This document shows, piece after piece, positions 14,501 through 23,335 of a stretch of DNA of 64,000 nucleotides. The notes beneath the pieces were generated by a model that searched no databases, was not told the origin of the DNA, and saw nothing but the letters and a program-made list of their open reading frames with translations. Position numbers and translations under genes: made by a program. Location of the stretch: the NCBI RefSeq assembly GCF_049243985.1, contig NC_135379.1, positions 17,630,001-17,694,000 of the forward strand, read 5' to 3'. The stretch is from Paroedura picta. Its lineage: Eukaryota; Chordata; Lepidosauria; Squamata; Gekkonidae. The stretch's first letter is position 1. Every line of letters begins with the position of its first letter.

Positions 14501-14992
14501 AGCTAGAGACCAGGGATACAGATCAGTGGATAAAATCCATTCCTTCGATGCCCAGAATCACATATTCAATCACAACAGACATGCCTACTATCGCAGAACA
14601 CCATTCTATTACTTATCCTTGATAGGGGTCTAAATATTTCACCTGTCACTTTAGGTTTTACAATCGGATACTTTCTAATTTGCACATATTGATGCAGGTG
14701 AAAGGCGCTCATGCATAAGAGTTATCCTTGGGAAACATCAAGCAGCAGAAGAGCCCTGTTTAAACTGAAACTGCAATCCCAGTTTCGTTTTGATGACATT
14801 CATTGCACAATTCAGCTCACTAACAACCTCACTGCAAGCTGGAAGTTCTTCTCCTGCACATGGAAAGTTAACTGAAGTTGTAATTTCATGCTAGCATTCA
14901 TATTCTTGGCAACAACTGAACAGGGACTTACCCATGAGTGAAACAACGCCTGGCCAAAGCAAAAGAAAAATCAGGACCAAAGGAAGAGTCAT
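2418..14992 (-). CDS. MRC1: Macrophage mannose receptor 1, first six coding exons (partial gene)
   Basis: Type I membrane endocytic receptor that binds mannose, fucose and sulfated glycans and collagen on macrophages and sinusoidal endothelium. Coding exons, minus strand: 14932-14992, 8788-9189, 7254-7427, 5345-5509, 4359-4472, 2418-2564. All have GT-AG borders, and every internal junction is phase 1, giving 354 codons plus one base. In order they encode a signal peptide (about 1-20), the ricin-type cysteine-rich domain (about 22-150), one fibronectin type II domain (about 160-212) and C-type lectin domain 1 (about 220-345). Stretches such as [20 protein letters not shown] and GYICKKGN match vertebrate MRC1 closely. 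Seven further lectin domains, the membrane segment and the tail should lie left of base 1. Birds and reptiles can carry tandem MRC1-like genes, so this may be one of those. The position beside STAM favours the true MRC1 locus. Confidence 0.95.
3003..3775 (-). mobile_element. Bov-B (RTE-type) LINE, 5'-truncated 3' part
   Basis: A long minus-strand frame without stops covers the end of the reverse transcriptase and the C-terminal region, with hallmarks [52 protein letters not shown] and [15 protein letters not shown]. Truncation falls just after the YADD catalytic box; the remaining [11 protein letters not shown] follows it directly in intact elements. The 3' end is an AAC tandem near 3005-3016. 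It lies in MRC1 intron 5, same strand as the gene. The open frame suggests a fairly recent insert, but it is dead on arrival by truncation. Elements of this type can supply the machinery for the Sauria SINEs in this window. Confidence 0.93.
4359..4472 (-). CDS. MRC1: MRC1 coding exon 5: middle of C-type lectin domain 1
   Basis: 114 bases, phase 1-1. Encodes [16 protein letters not shown] and [19 protein letters not shown]. The lectin WIGL-type motif appears as WFGL. Donor is GTAAGT. Confidence 0.95.
5088..5160 (-). mobile_element. CR1-type LINE 3' end fragment
   Basis: AGAATCATAGAATTGGAAGG at the left is the complement of the CR1 3' end with its ATTCTATG octamer tail. Short fragment in MRC1 intron 4. 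Confidence 0.5.
5345..5509 (-). CDS. MRC1: MRC1 coding exon 4: start of C-type lectin domain 1
   Basis: 165 bases, phase 1-1, acceptor TTCCAG and donor GTAAGT. Encodes [15 protein letters not shown], then [18 protein letters not shown] and the helix [16 protein letters not shown]. It corresponds exactly to the N-terminal half of CTLD1 in vertebrate MRC1. Confidence 0.96.
5711..5905. repeat. Fold-back copy of the 'TGCTACTGGACT' interspersed repeat
   Basis: Left half (CCAGTAGCACTTTTAAGACC, then GATTTATTCAGGGTGTGAGC) is repeated in reverse complement on the right (CTCACGCCCTGAATAAATG, then GGTCTTAAAGGTGTTACTGG), making a long hairpin. The same unit occurs singly elsewhere in the window. Family not named with confidence. 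Confidence 0.7.
6288..6750 (-). mobile_element. L2/CR1-type LINE, 3' end with ORF2 remnant
   Basis: The minus strand encodes [20 protein letters not shown] and [20 protein letters not shown], the usual C-terminus of L2-like ORF2. The 3' UTR follows toward 6290 with the CGGGGCGGTGTAGAAATG box and a TAAATAAA tail. Clearly related to the copy at 56620-57180. Confidence 0.8.
6983..7128. mobile_element. Palindromic hAT-like MITE, copy 1
   Basis: Starts CAGGGGTAGTCAAACTGCGG and ends with its exact complement. The two arms carry TCCATGGACTACAATTCCCA and its complement. Flanked by an exact 8-bp duplication CCTGAAGC (6975-6982 and 7129-7136), as expected for hAT. Lies in MRC1 intron 3. Confidence 0.93.
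7254..7427 (-). CDS. MRC1: MRC1 coding exon 3: fibronectin type II domain
   Basis: 174 bases, phase 1-1. Contains the FN2 signature with four cysteines: [22 protein letters not shown] and YGYC. This module binds collagen in the mannose receptor family. The downstream ORF continues into the intron past the GTAAGC donor. Confidence 0.96.
7789..7969. mobile_element. Short TIR element with TTATGCAC-type ends
   Basis: Perfect 17-base inverted repeat, GACCGTTTATGCACTGG at 7789-7805 and its complement at 7953-7969. The interior is unrelated to other features. Flanks share only TATGT. Lies in MRC1 intron 2. Confidence 0.65.
8788..9189 (-). CDS. MRC1: MRC1 coding exon 2: cysteine-rich (ricin B-type) domain
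   Basis: 402 bases, phase 1 at both ends, acceptor CCACAG and donor GTAAGT. The frame starts [18 protein letters not shown] and ends CSRGYE. This domain binds sulfated sugars in the family. Cysteines and Trp/Gly landmarks are retained (CVGVTSK, FQKWEC, LYFNYGN). Confidence 0.96.
9515..9692 (+). mobile_element. Interspersed repeat of the 'TGGCATCCCT' family, copy A
   Basis: Contains AACTCCTGGAGATTTGGGAA, TATGCCATAGAGTGCACCCT and ends CACCTGGAGCTGGCATCCCT. The same order of motifs appears at 10737-10922, 51225-51416 and, inverted, at 11840-11985, 50937-51200 and 57455-57600. Intact copies probably begin with the complement of the end, suggesting a TIR element. Confidence 0.6.
10737..10922 (+). 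mobile_element. 'TGGCATCCCT' family repeat, copy B
   Basis: Begins TAGGGTTTCCAGTTGTAGAT, contains GGTATAATGCACTCCAAAG and CAGGGGAACTGATTCAGG, and ends ACCTGGAAATTGGCATCCCT. Diverged copy in MRC1 intron 1. Confidence 0.6.
11196..11446 (+). mobile_element. tRNA-derived CORE-SINE (MIR-like), copy 1
   Basis: tRNA-like head with an A-box region (GTGTAGTGGTTAGGAG) and B box (GGGTTTGATTC), CORE segment AGCTGGGTGACCTTGGGC, and a LINE-type tail CTGCTTTGAGACTCCTTCGG, then AGCATATAAGAACCAACTCT. MRC1 intron 1. Confidence 0.85.
11840..11985 (-). mobile_element. 'TGGCATCCCT' family repeat, copy C (inverted)
   Basis: Carries the complement of the family motifs, including CCCCTGGAGAAACTGATAGT and CTCTGAGATCCCCAGGCTC. 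Diverged, MRC1 intron 1. Confidence 0.45.
12270..12380 (-). mobile_element. LINE 3' end fragment (L2/CR1 type)
   Basis: Starts with TTTATTTGTTTGTTTATTTA, followed by the complement of the conserved 3' UTR (CTGTACTGCCAACTC, GGCGGTTCACAATAGAATAA). Confidence 0.55.
12798..12885 (-). repeat. 'TGCTACTGGACT' interspersed repeat, single unit
   Basis: GAGTCCAGTGGTAGCTTTAA, then TTATTCAAGGCGTGAGCTTT and a short CGTGTGTATGCACACTTC segment. Same unit as in the fold-back at 5711-5905. Confidence 0.6.
12886..14931. other. Distal MRC1 intron 1, no feature recognised
   Basis: About 2 kb of AT-rich sequence with a short C run near 13390. I see no exon-like frame and no repeat I can name. Confidence 0.5.
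14932..14992 (-). CDS. MRC1: MRC1 coding exon 1: start codon and signal peptide
   Basis: Reads [20 protein letters not shown] and then the first base of an Asp codon, completed in exon 2. A hydrophobic core after a short N-terminus is a secretory signal peptide, and length and ending match mammalian MRC1. The donor is GTAAGT. The ATG at 14992 is chosen because it gives the family-length signal peptide. Confidence 0.92.
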
Positions 14993-15512
14993 GATCAATG
15001 TATTGCCACTGCCTGCCCTTCCACCAGAATATAAAGGCTAAGCCGTTCTTTTTTGTTTCATATCTTCTGGAGGCCCGAACAAAGGAAAGTAGTGCTCATT
15101 TCTGAGAACTGACAGTTCAGGAGTGCATTCTGGTCTGTTAGTGATAAGGAAATACCCTGCCAAGTGGGGCATTTTGAAATAACAGGAATTCGCAGTTCAA
15201 ATTCTGCCTTCCTACGCTAATTTCACTACAAAGGGGAAAAGGAAGGAAGAGCTTCCACACTACTGCAGGTGATAAGTTGATGAATGTTCAGCATGTTTTG
15301 CTTTTTTCCTCTTAGACAGTGAATGTGGGAAACACATCAGTTAACTGCACTGCTTCTAAGAAGACTGGGGTAAAATTAAAATGTTTTCTCTGATAATCTT
15401 TTAATTTGTTATATTTACATCTTTCCCATCCCACAGAAGCTTACCTAAAAAAACCCAACAACCTTGAACATTAAAGTACAGCAGAGACAGCAGTATAACC
15501 AAAACCCTAAAA

Positions 15513-15675
15513 CAGGGGTAATGATAAAACTCTAAAACAGGGGTAGTAAAACTGCGGCCCTCCAGATGTCCATGGACTACAATTCCCAGGAGCCCCCTGC
15601 CAGCAAACGCTGGCAGGGGGCTCCTGGGAATTGTAGTCCATGGGCATCTGGAGGGCCGCAGTTTGGCTACCCCTG
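15513..15675. mobile_element. Palindromic hAT-like MITE, copy 2, with a duplicated left end
   Basis: The outer limits are set by an exact 8-bp duplication CCCTAAAA (15505-15512 and 15676-15683). The left end CAGGGGTAAT is repeated 25 bases later at 15538 (CAGGGGTAGT), together with its flank, so part of the end was tandemly copied after insertion. The palindrome itself is 15538-15675. Confidence 0.88.
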
Positions 15676-16910
15676 CCCTAAAAGAACAATAATAAACCCT
15701 CGGTAGAACAAGCAGCACCCACAGCCCAGCATTAAAACCAAGAAAACTACTTTCGGCAACCTTAAAGAGCTCTCTGGAAAACAACTTGCTACACCGTTCT
15801 TTTAAAAACAAGCAAATACATTGAATGTGCTTTTGGGATTTGGGGGGGGGGGTTCCATTTGGCTAACTAACTAAATATCCAGGCCATCTTTCAAAGAGTT
15901 TAGATGGCCCTCCTCACGCTTTAATTTTAGCTGAGAGCAGAGTTTAATCTAGAATCTAGCTGAGAGCAGAGTTTAAACATTACTAATCACTCCTTAGAGC
16001 AGCCCTTATATTGCTACGTTTTCAGTCAATGCAAACAGCCATTTTAAGTTGGTCGTTATCATCAAAAACTAAAGGAGCATCACTGCATTTGCACAAGTCA
16101 GCTTTTGTTTGCTCAGGCAGCTAAGAAGCTGAGGTCCAGTGTGGTCTGTGGTCTGTCTGGGAGGTGTTGCTGAAGGTTAATCTTACTCTTTGTATTATTG
16201 TTTTATAGATTCTGTGGTATGTAATCTTTTAACTTTTATTTTTGTGGTATTTAATATTGTTTTGCAATGGCCTATGGCTTTATGCAAATAAAATCCATTC
16301 ATTCAACTGAGAAAAAATTCCCTTATAAGGTGGGGATTTGAGCCTGGTTCTCTGGGGACCGAATTTAAGAGTCCAAGCCCTGTCCCATGCTGGGATAGAC
16401 TGGGACCATGGCTGAAGTAGCCTTCATTCATGTGCCTATTTATCTACCCTGACCCTGCATGGAACAGGAAAAACAGAAATGGGCAACCCTTGCCAGGAAA
16501 CAGAGCACATCCACAGAGGTGCATGCTGCTACTATGAATGTGAACATTAAAGAGCTAGTCCTTACTTGGAGGATGCAATCCTGTGTGTATCTGCTTTAGA
16601 GTGAACCTAGTAATCATTGCAATCATCTTTGATTGTTTTGTTTTATTGAAATTTTATTTGGTTTGATTATTTTGTAAACCTTTAACAGAAGCAGACGTTG
16701 TCCAGCCATTGAGGAAACTGGCTTAACACACCCAAGAAAAACGCAAGCATTCCCCATTACAGTGTGCCTGGAAAGGATATTTATTGAGGCACTACAACAG
16801 TGTGGGGGGCGGGGTGGAGAGAGGTTGTTGCCCATCTTATTTGAGGTGCAGTCCTCACCAGATTGTACAACCTTCAGGTTACAGCCAACATTTAGGTATT
16901 TTTAAGAAAA

Positions 16911-17195
16911 GAGCCTCTTGTGGCGCAGAGTGGTAAGGCAGCATTCACGCAGTCTGAAGCTCTGCCCATGAGGCTGGGAGTTCAATCCCAGCAGCTGGCT
17001 CAAGGTTGACTCAGCCTCCCATCCTTCCGAGGTTGGTAAAATGAGTATCCAGCTTGCTGGGGGGTAAACGGTAATGACTGGGGAAGGCACTGGCAAACCA
17101 CCCCGCATTGAGTCTGCCATGAAAACACTAGAGGGCGTCACCCCAAGGGTCAGACATGACTCGGTGCTTGCACAGGGGATACCTTTACCTTTACC
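16911..17195 (+). mobile_element. Sauria-type SINE, copy 1 (near full length)
   Basis: tRNA-like head with A box (TGGCGCAGAGTGGTAAGGC) and B box (GGGAGTTCAATCCCA), a central GGTTGGTAAAATGAGTATCC, a Bov-B-like end GGGTCAGACATGACTCGG and an ACCTTT tail. Flanked by TTTAAGAAA direct repeats (16901-16909, 17196-17204). Confidence 0.93.
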
Positions 17196-17755
17196 TTTAA
17201 GAAAGGAGGCCACATAAAGAACTTACGAAATTGGCTTTCCGTCATGTCCAAATGACATGAGAAAAACTGGTGAAAATATCCTGTCCCTTGCAGCACAGGA
17301 AAACCGTCGTTTTGTGCTGCTATACAAATTCATGCCAATTTCTGTATGTGCATGATGAGCAACTTTGCAAGAATAAAGGAAACAGATTTCACTTTCCAGC
17401 TCCCGTGAGACTTTCATCTGCAGAACAATAAAATGATGTGAAACAGTTCAGCTTCAAAATGAGATTTTGATTGCAAAATCAACCTCATGAAAAGAGTAAA
17501 CATTTAAAACAGAACAAAGGCGTGTAACCTCCTGTCAGGCAGGTAATATCTTGTACATGCCGTAATTATGTTGTTTATTGTATATAATAAAATGATTGGC
17601 TAAAATGTGCCCTCATCTTGATTTAGCTCCTGTGTTATGATGCGTTTGCAATGTCCTGTATCTAACATTTCAGGTTTTATGTATTAGTAGACTGTTCTTC
17701 CCACATTTTTTTTTACCTGTATTCATAAATGAAGTAAATTTAAAGAAATTGTAAA

Positions 17756-18037
17756 AAGGTAAAGGTATCCCCTGTGCAAGCACCGGGTCATGTCTGACCC
17801 TTGGGGTGACGCCCTTTAGCATTTTCTTGGCAGACTCAATATGGGGTAGTTTGCCAGTGCCTTCCCCAGTCATTACCATTTGCCCCCCAGCAAGCTGGGT
17901 ACTCATTTTACCGACCTCGGAAGGATGGAAGGCTGAGTCAACCTTGAGCCGGCTGCTGGGATTGAAATCCCAGCCTCATGGGCAGAGCTTTCAGACTGCA
18001 TGTCTGCTGCTTTATCACTCTGCGCCACAAGAGGCTC
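17756..18037 (-). mobile_element. Sauria-type SINE, copy 2
   Basis: Reverse orientation: tail AAAGGTAAAGGTATCCCC at the left, head GCGCCACAAGAGGCTC at the right. Flanks share TAAAGAAAT on both sides. Diverged in the head. Confidence 0.92.
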
Positions 18038-18227
18038 ATAAAGAAATGGTAGTGCTAGATAATTAAATGCAATATGAAATTATTTGATTCATGGCCAAAT
18101 GCACATAATGAAGCTGATTCTGTTCTGTAATGTACAGGCTTGCCATTTTAGCTAAATCTTTACAATGCTGGCATCTGCAGTCTGGGCCCATCATAACTAT
18201 TGCAAATAATTAAAAATCACAATGACT

Positions 18228-18432
18228 GATTATGCACAGGCTGGAATGCCGTGAAGGCAGTGACAGGGCTTCGGGGAAAATCCCTGATTATGCTCAACAT
18301 CACCACCTTCCAAGCCCTGGCCGAACCCAGGCCCTCAGAAGACCTGCATTAAGGAAGCGCAGATTCTTCCGCGGTCCTGGGTCTGCCGTGGGGGCAGGGG
18401 AGGGCTAGGGAGGGCTAGCCCAGTGCATAATC
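18228..18432. mobile_element. Short TIR element with TTATGCAC-type ends
   Basis: Left end GATTATGCACAGGCTGG and right end CCAGTGCATAATC form an imperfect inverted repeat around a GC-rich interior. No clear target duplication. Resembles 7789-7969 and 41648-41977 at its ends only. Confidence 0.5.
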
Positions 18433-18794
18433 GGAGGAGCTGGGCTTTTGGGCCCATCTCCTCCCCCGACCTATGGTGCCCCTGCAGGGACGCCTCTCGC
18501 CCCTCCCAGCTCTGCGGCTCCACGGTGCTGACAGAGGCATCCCCCCACCTCCACCATGGTGGGAGAGCAGCATGCTACTCCCCACCATTGTGCAGTGGGA
18601 GCCCCATGCCCCCAATCCCCTGTGACACCACTGCCGCAGCTGCAGAGTGCTCCCGGCGCTTCCGGCTCTGTGTTGCATGGGCGGGGCCATTGCATCAGGG
18701 TATCCAGCATGTGACCAGTGTGGCTGCCGCTGTGAATAATAGGTCTACGAGCTAAACATTCATGATTGCCACTAAGCAGCAGCCAAGAAGTTCA

Positions 18795-18950
18795 AGCTAT
18801 GGCTGGTACTTGGATGAGAGGCCACCAAGCAACACTGGGGTTGCTATGCGGAGGAAAGCAATGGCAAACTGCCTCTGCTGGTCTCTTGCATGGAATATAC
18901 TGTGAATGAGGTTTGCCATGAGTAGGTCGCAACTCAAGGGCAAGTTCTTC
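18795..18950 (+). mobile_element. Bov-B/Sauria-related SINE fragment
   Basis: Contains GGAGGAAAGCAATGGCAAAC, GTCTCTTGCATGGAATATAC and GTAGGTCGCAACTCAAGGGC, the typical 3' half of this group. Diverged. Confidence 0.5.
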
Positions 18951-19943
18951 AGGAGAATGAATGGCAGGGCAGCAGCAATAGAACAGCAGAACAAGATAAA
19001 AACACATAATGGGGAATTTGAATTCATTGCTGCTGAAGCCTATAAGATTAATTAGTTTGGGGGAATTCTGCTTGCACCTTTTGAGAATTTGACTTCCCAG
19101 CACTGAAGTATATCCATCCATTAGTTTTCTTAGAAAAGTTTTTCAACAGAAGATTTGTGATGTTCATAGAATTCAGAGCAATTGAAGAGAAGTGAAACTG
19201 TCAGCCAAAGCACTCTGGATGAAGCCAAAATGTGCAAAAGGTCAGATGACCATGTACTAAAGTTGCTGTTCGCAAAGAACAATGTATTTTTGCGGAAGCA
19301 ATGGATTCCAGTGAACATTGTACGTTTGCCATGCAGACCAAATTATCATTTGAAGGTGCAAAACTTTCAATCTGGTTAGATCCTGCATGGGAGATCGCCT
19401 GGGAAAGTACAGTATAGAATTTATTTCTCACAAAAAATGGGTACTCAGCAAATTCTGGCATTATTCTAGCAAGGCAATTATGTTAGGTTGTTACTCCACA
19501 ATTCACAGCAAAAGATGGGATCTCAAAGTATTTTTACAGAGAAGACGTATAATTCTTCCTTGGGATCGATACAGTCTTCGACCTATACATGAAAAAATTC
19601 CTAGAACTCAACATACATCTAAGTGAGAAATTTATCCCATTGAGAAAGGTAACAACCTAGCTAAGATCCAAGTCAAGGACTGCTTAAGCATCACCTTCTC
19701 TCAATGCAAATGGAGAATGGGTACATGACAATAACAACAAAAACATTAACTAGATAGAAAAAGGCTTTCAGGAATACCACCCGGACTACCTAGAACCATA
19801 TAAAAGCCATACTGTCCAATGTATATACCCCAGCGGCAAAATGTTGGGGAGGATTTCACGATCATAGCGGGAAAGCAGATTGGCTAGTGTCCTAAGCAGG
19901 GTTTCTGGAGAGGTGGCATAGAAATTCCCAAAGCAATGAGATA

Positions 19944-20226
19944 AAGGTAAAGGGATCCCCTGTGCAAGCACTGAGTCATGTCTGACCCTTGGGGTGACGC
20001 CCTCCAGCGTTTTCATGGCAGACTCAATACTGGGTGGTTTGCCAGTGCCTTCCCCAGTCATTACCGTTTACCCCCCAGCAAGCTGGGTACTCATTTTACC
20101 GACCTCGGAAGGATGGAAGGCTGAGTCAACCTTGAGCCGGCTGCTGGGATTGAACTCCCAGCCTCATGAGCAGAGCTTTCAGACTACATGTCTGCTGCAT
20201 TACCACTCTGCGCCACAAGAGGCTTA
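19944..20226 (-). mobile_element. Sauria-type SINE, copy 3 (full length)
   Basis: Reverse orientation with tail AAAGGTAAAGGGATCCCC and complete head. Flanked by exact 13-bp direct repeats TTCCCAAAGCAAT (19925-19937, 20231-20243), a good mark of LINE-driven insertion. Confidence 0.94.
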
Positions 20227-20519
20227 CAACTTCCCAAAGCAATACTCAGGGTATTTTGTGTGGTAATTTAGAAACAGGAAAGGAGAAAGCAGCACTAAGA
20301 GCTCCACTTCAAAATTTCAGAAGTATATTTTCTAAAGAATGTCAGTCTGAAAACACCCTCAAAAAGGTGAAACCACCCTCTTTTCATGCTGCAAAAGAAT
20401 AGGGATGTTCAGTACAAATGAACATGCAGAGGAGCAGTCAAAACATTATGTAGCAAAGCCCTGGGAGACTATACCGTCCTAAAGAAGCTCAGCCAGAGAT
20501 GAAATGGAGAACTACCTTC

Positions 20520-21225
20520 CAAAACTGGAACCATTGTGTCGACGTAACTTTTAAGAAATTCTGTGTAGACATCATGAGAGTAACAGCAACCTGACAATCT
20601 TTGCACGCATTCCCAGTAATGCAGTCACCTAAGGGCCTCCCATAGCCTCAAACTGAAGGAATACTGCAAAAACTGCCACTTTGCAAAAGCCTTAGAGTCC
20701 TGTTGAAAGGCTGAAGGCTAAGAAGCATTTTCTAGTGGCATAGCCATGCTACAGAAAAATTGGAGATTTACTGAACTGAAAGAATGCCAGAAATGAAAGC
20801 AAGCAGAATGCCCTTAGAGGATACCATCTGGAGTTGCTTGGATTTTCTGAAGTGAGTGCCTGAAAAACTGAGAATGATTCTCTCAAGTCCTCCATAGACT
20901 CTCAAGTAACTGGCCCTAGGAATCCAGAACTGGCTCAGTTGCTCTTTTGAAGGCCAGTGTTGGAGGGGCAACAGACATAAATCTTCACAGCAGCAGTATA
21001 ATGAAACCTGATGGCATGGCTCAGCAATGCAGTAATAGCAGCCCAGTTTGCTTGAGGTGACTGGTCACCACGTGGTGGCTTACATTCCAAACCTGGCAGG
21101 GAGGACAGGAAAAACTCAAAGGCTTTCTTTAGAAGGACTGAAAGATTTTGAAGTAGCTTACAGTAACTTTGGTTTGAATCAATTAGCACAGTGTGCATAA
21201 AACCAAACCTTTGAACAGCTGGCAA
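20520..21225 (-). pseudogene. Possible relic of an unrecognised protein-coding sequence
   Basis: The minus strand holds a protein-like stretch (MPAVQRFGFMHTVLID; SVLLKKAFEFFLSSLPGLE; LLSHAIRFHYTAAVKIYVC) ending at a stop near 20935. Another frame runs on after it, and a third piece near 20520-20620 reads WECVQRLSGCCYSHDVYTEF. No splice sites join them convincingly. I do not recognise the parent. It could be a decayed retrocopy or chance open frames. Confidence 0.3.
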
Positions 21226-21491
21226 CCACTAGGAAACAAGGACATGGGATACCACTGCCCAGTCTTATAATGTTTCAATATTAGAGAAGGGTGTGAACGC
21301 ACTTCTAAGCACTTAAATGGATCATGATGCTAAGAAATCTTTTGCCACTGAGAGTCTCTGAACGGAGTGCTTTTTTTTTTTCTTGGAGCAGTGTGTCAGA
21401 TGGGAGTCAAGTATGTTGACACAGCAAGCAGACCATGCCATAACTTTGGAATTGCTAGTAATATTATGGAGAACAGTACTGAGTAGGGTTG

Positions 21492-21591
21492 TGCGCTTCA
21501 GCCACCGGCACCACCCCTCCTTCCCGCCTCCCCACACCGAAGGCTACTTTGGGCTGGAACGGCCACTTCGGTGGCTGAAGCGCACAACCCT
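21492..21591. mobile_element. Small TIR element with TA flanks
   Basis: GGGTTGTGCGCTTCAGCCAC at the left and its perfect complement at the right around a GC-rich 55-base centre. The element is bordered by TA on both sides (AGTA / TAGTA), which fits a mariner-like target. Confidence 0.65.
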
Positions 21592-21832
21592 AGTACAGAG
21601 TGGTTGGTTTGGCTTCCTTGTGGAATACACAAGTCAACTGCTTGTTAATCTTCCAATAAACCATCTAGAGATGGAAACTGCTACTTCCACCAGAGTACTG
21701 GCAGGAAGAAGTCTATGGAGTTAACATAGAAGTTCAATCAAATTTCTCCTCAGGAATATGCAGTTTGCAATCTTCTTTGATGGGTCCCTGAGGTCTCCTA
21801 ACTTATCCTTTGATACTAATAATTGGCCATAG

Positions 21833-21968
21833 CAGGGGTAGTCAACCTGTGGTCCTCTAGATGTCCATGGACTACAATTCCCATGAGCCCCTTCCAGCAT
21901 TTGCTGGCAGGGGCTCATGGGAATTGTAGTTCATGGACATCTGGAGGACCACAGGTTGACTACCCCTG
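21833..21968. mobile_element. Palindromic hAT-like MITE, copy 3
   Basis: GTGGTCC subtype (CAGGGGTAGTCAACCTGTGG). Flanks GGCCATAG and GGCTATAG, an 8-bp duplication with one change. Confidence 0.92.
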
Positions 21969-22412
21969 GGCTATAGGGCAGAAATTGATACAAGAAAGCT
22001 GTAGGAAGTTGCCTTTCAGTATTGGTCCATCTACCCAAATATTTCCTAAGTCAAGTGTCACTGGCTCTCTAAGATCTGAGGTCTTACTAACAATATTCTA
22101 CTAGCGATCCTGTTAACTGGAGGGGGTGGGAATTTAAACCCAAACCATGCGTTCTAGGACATTCAAAGTCCCTCAGAGTTTCTCCTTGAAACAAGAGGCA
22201 CAAGCACAATTTCCATAGTTAAGAGATCTAGTTTCCCTATATTCTTCACAGATACAGAAGCCATATGTGGGAATGCTAAGTGGCAAAGGGGGCTACAAGG
22301 TATTTAATGAAAAAACACACACAACCAACCTGACAATATGGCCAGTCCTTAACAACAAAACTTTAATAATTGTAGTGTAATTCTTATTTTTTGTTCCAGT
22401 TTAAAAATGCCA

Positions 22413-22418
22413 TTTATT
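22413..22418 (-). promoter_or_regulatory. STAM: Candidate STAM polyadenylation signal
   Basis: AATAAA on the minus strand about 920 bases after the STAM stop. It is the only exact hexamer I found in that interval. ATTAAA variants also occur nearby, for example near 23140 and 22300. Confidence 0.45.
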
Positions 22419-22732
22419 CACATCCAAAGTGTCTCCCGTCTTTGGTGTGAACTCCACCAATATACACAGCATATAGTTCTGCATTCAGGTAAACACACAT
22501 AGCAAACAGCATGGAAATGTCAGGAACATTATTTAAACAATAAAATGAATGGATCAGGTTTGCTTCATGGTCCCATTTGTTTAGCAGCTTGCAATTCATT
22601 ATTTTGAAGATCACCATTATTCATAAAAGCAGAATTTCCTTTGAATGCAGAGCGTTCGAAGTCCCAGGCCCCTAACTTTGGTAGATCACATTATCTGGTA
22701 GCACCGAAGGCTACAGAAGGCAGGATGCACTT

Positions 22733-22777
22733 GTGCTAGCTTTGGCAGCACATACACTAAAATTGGAACGATACAGA
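22733..22777 (+). pseudogene. Truncated U6 snRNA copy
   Basis: GTGCTAGCTTTGGCAGCACA, then TACACTAAAATTGGAACGAT and ACAGA match U6 positions 1 to about 45 with three changes. The rest of U6 is absent. The copy lies between two near-identical segments ACAGAAGGCAGGATGCACTTG (22713-22733) and ACAGAAGGCAGGACGCACTTG (22773-22793), which look like target duplications. It sits antisense in the probable STAM 3' UTR. Confidence 0.8.
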
Positions 22778-23335
22778 AGGCAGGACGCACTTGCATTCAA
22801 CGTAATGAGAACTAACCAGTTCAGTTCCATGAGTATATCCATAACCTGTCAGTGTATTTATGATATGCAGGTTAGAACAGACATCCTTACAAAATCCGTG
22901 AACATGGTCCACCCTTTTCATGATTAATAAAACAGTAAATTATTTAACACTGTTATATAGTCACATGATCACCAGAGTAATTCAAAAAAACAGTCACTAA
23001 CGCAAACACGCTATATGTACATAACATATATGCCAGAACAGTTTGCCAAGTTGAGCCTTCACAAACTAGCCAGCTTCAACAGACATAAATAAACCCTTGT
23101 ACCAACGTTTAGGCATTTCAAAAGGAATTAAATTGCCCTAGTTTAATTCCTTTGCAAATTAAAAAAAAATTCTAAAAAGTCAGTGCAAATAGAATCATTA
23201 AACTTGTTCACCAAGGAAGATTCCTATTACGCCAAGGATAACCCATGTTTGAGCTATTAAAAGAATAAACTTATAACATTGTCAACTGCCTTCAAGCAGA
23301 GGTTAGAGCAGATTAGGAATCCAAAATCCTATATC

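Larger units (their letters stand above)
14993..22394. other. MRC1-STAM intergenic interval
   Basis: Between the MRC1 start codon and the likely STAM 3' end. Holds MITEs, three Sauria-type SINEs, a TTATGCAC-type element and a weak coding-like stretch (20520-21225). In mammals TMEM236 lies between these genes. I saw no frame resembling it here. Confidence 0.6.
22395..23335 (-). other. STAM: Probable STAM 3' UTR
   Basis: AT-rich sequence after the stop codon, running to a canonical AATAAA on the minus strand (22413-22418). I see no large repeat between 22800 and 23335. The end is inferred from the polyadenylation signal alone, and the real UTR could be longer or shorter. Confidence 0.5.
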
